Assembly: GCA_036172665.1 (NCBI GenBank) | Contig: JAYKNF010000013.1 | Location: forward strand, 5,084,001-5,148,000 | DNA: 64,000 nucleotides | Direction: 5' to 3' | Source: Prosopocoilus inquinatus | Taxonomy: Eukaryota; Arthropoda; Insecta; Coleoptera; Lucanidae | Shown: one piece after another, positions 63,501 to 64,000 of the stretch | How positions within the stretch are numbered: position 1 is the stretch's first letter | Layout of the letters: each line of letters opens with the position of its first letter | Program-made: the position numbers and the translations under genes | Notes under the pieces: generated by a model | What the model was told of the DNA's origin: nothing | The model's database searches: none | What the model saw: the letters and a program-made list of their open reading frames with translations, nothing else

Positions 63501-64000
63501 GAAATTTTCGGACGCAGCAGCAGCTGGAAATAGTTTTAAACGAAACAACACATATTAGCGTTGTTCCTGTGATGTATCTAATCGATCCTTACTCAGTTCT
63601 CATGTTATTTGACGTTTGGACGGACTCCAGTAACTCTGATGTGAGATACAAAGTTCTCGGACGCAGCAGAAGCTGGAAATAGTTTTGAACGAACCAACAC
63701 GTATTAGCGTTGTTCCTGTGATGTATCTAAACGATCCTTACTTATCTAACATGTTATTTGACGTTTGGATGGACTCCAGTAACTCTAATGTGAGATACGA
63801 AATTTTCGGACGCAGCAGCAGCTGGAAATAGTTTTAAACGAAACAACACATATTAGCGTTGTTCCTGTGATGTATGTAATCGATCCTTACTCATCTATCA
63901 TGTTATTTGACGTTTGGACGGACTCCAGTAACTCTGATGTGAGATACAAAGTTCTCGGACGCAGCAGAAGCTGGAAATAGTTTTGAACGAAACAACACGT

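Larger units (their letters stand above)
1..64000 (+). repeat. 149-bp tandem satellite DNA array, about 430 monomers
   Basis: The entire window is a head-to-tail array of one 149-bp monomer with no inversion and no interruption. Landmark CGG positions at 8, 157, 306, 455 and 604 give the period directly. The last is at 63956, and the span equals 430 x 149 minus 122, which the observed indels explain exactly. In the register used here (position 1 = G of GAAGCTGG) the conserved landmarks are GAAGCTGGAAATAG at 1-14, AACAAC at 25-30, GTTGTT at 41-46, ATCGAT at 62-67, CATGTTATTT at 82-91, GGACTCCAGTAA at 103-114 and GGACGCAGCA at 140-149. A consensus I compiled by eye has 60 G+C in 149 bases (40%). 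Because 149 is not a multiple of 3 and stops occur in all frames, no reading frame survives. Large satellite arrays of this kind are known from centromeric and pericentromeric heterochromatin; placing this one there is inference, and I cannot name the family. Confidence 0.99.
54301..64000 (+). repeat. Right mosaic region of the satellite array
   Basis: About 65 monomers lie here, with landmark AACAGCAC at 55814, 58934 and 62501. The spacings are 3120 bp (21 x 149 minus 9) and 3567 bp (24 x 149 minus 9). CAGTTCTC at 60176 and 63594 is 3418 bp apart, one monomer less than 3567, because one unit is missing near 63270. The interval from CAGTTCTC at 60176 to AACAGCAC at 62501 is 2325 bp, which is 7 monomers shorter than the 3368 bp in super-block copies 2 and 3. 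This region looks like contracted relatives of the super-block. Confidence 0.82.

Noticed and set aside
1..64000. CRISPR array
   Set aside because: The repeats are regular, but the whole 149-bp period is repeated. There are no unique spacers between short repeats and no cas genes.
1..64000. Tandem repeat inside a giant repetitive protein gene
   Set aside because: 149 is not divisible by 3, so the frame rotates at every monomer, and stop codons occur in all six frames. A coding repeat would keep a multiple of 3.
1..64000. Ribosomal, histone or tRNA gene cluster
   Set aside because: The 149-bp unit is too short and contains none of the conserved rRNA, tRNA or histone motifs I would recognise.

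Overview
The whole 64 kb window is one uninterrupted tandem satellite DNA array. I see no protein-coding gene, no RNA gene, no mobile element and no unique sequence on either strand. The unit is a 149-bp monomer repeated head to tail in a single orientation. Setting the register by GAAGCTGG, complete monomers run from 19 to 63966. The window opens with the last 18 bases of a monomer (1-18) and closes with the first 34 bases of another (63967-64000). Between the same landmark (CGG) at 8 and at 63956 lie 63,948 bp. This equals 430 x 149 minus 122, and the indels I located by eye account for exactly -122: twelve 9-bp deletions, six 3-bp deletions, one 1-bp deletion and one 5-bp insertion. So nothing foreign is hidden in the array.

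The organism is a eukaryote, because a homogeneous array of this length with higher-order repeat (HOR) structure is typical of centromeric or pericentromeric heterochromatin. I do not recognise the family. The consensus monomer is about 40% GC and has 8 CpG against about 6 expected. That lack of CpG depletion fits a sparsely methylated genome such as many insects, but it is weak evidence.

Layout: (1) 1-9589, a mosaic of monomer subtypes with a 1490-bp (10-monomer) tandem duplication at 1501-4540, and a segment at about 770-2045 that recurs at about 8220-9495. (2) About 9590-18998, a very regular 2232-bp, 15-monomer HOR in 4.2 copies. (3) About 18190-24308, a 2971-bp, 20-monomer HOR in about 2 copies, overlapping the end of the previous block. 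(4) About 21-44 kb, three copies of a 5-7 kb super-block, around 22-27 kb, 31.4-36.6 kb and 39.0-44.2 kb; copies 2 and 3 are offset by exactly 7589 bp. (5) 44.2-51.2 kb, a mosaic. (6) About 51230-54300, an 894-bp, 6-monomer HOR in about 3 copies. (7) 54.3-64 kb, a mosaic reusing the super-block monomers, with landmark spacings of 3120 and 3567 bp.

Every block junction I found keeps the 149-bp register. The array therefore looks built by repeated in-phase unequal exchange or conversion, with short indels serving as lineage tags. Monomer features of possible functional interest are the near-nucleosomal length, an AACAAC-N10-GTTGTT dyad in most units, and a subtype carrying a perfect 12-bp palindrome. 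Function is inference only. All block edges are eye-aligned, good to roughly a few tens of bases unless an exact offset is stated.
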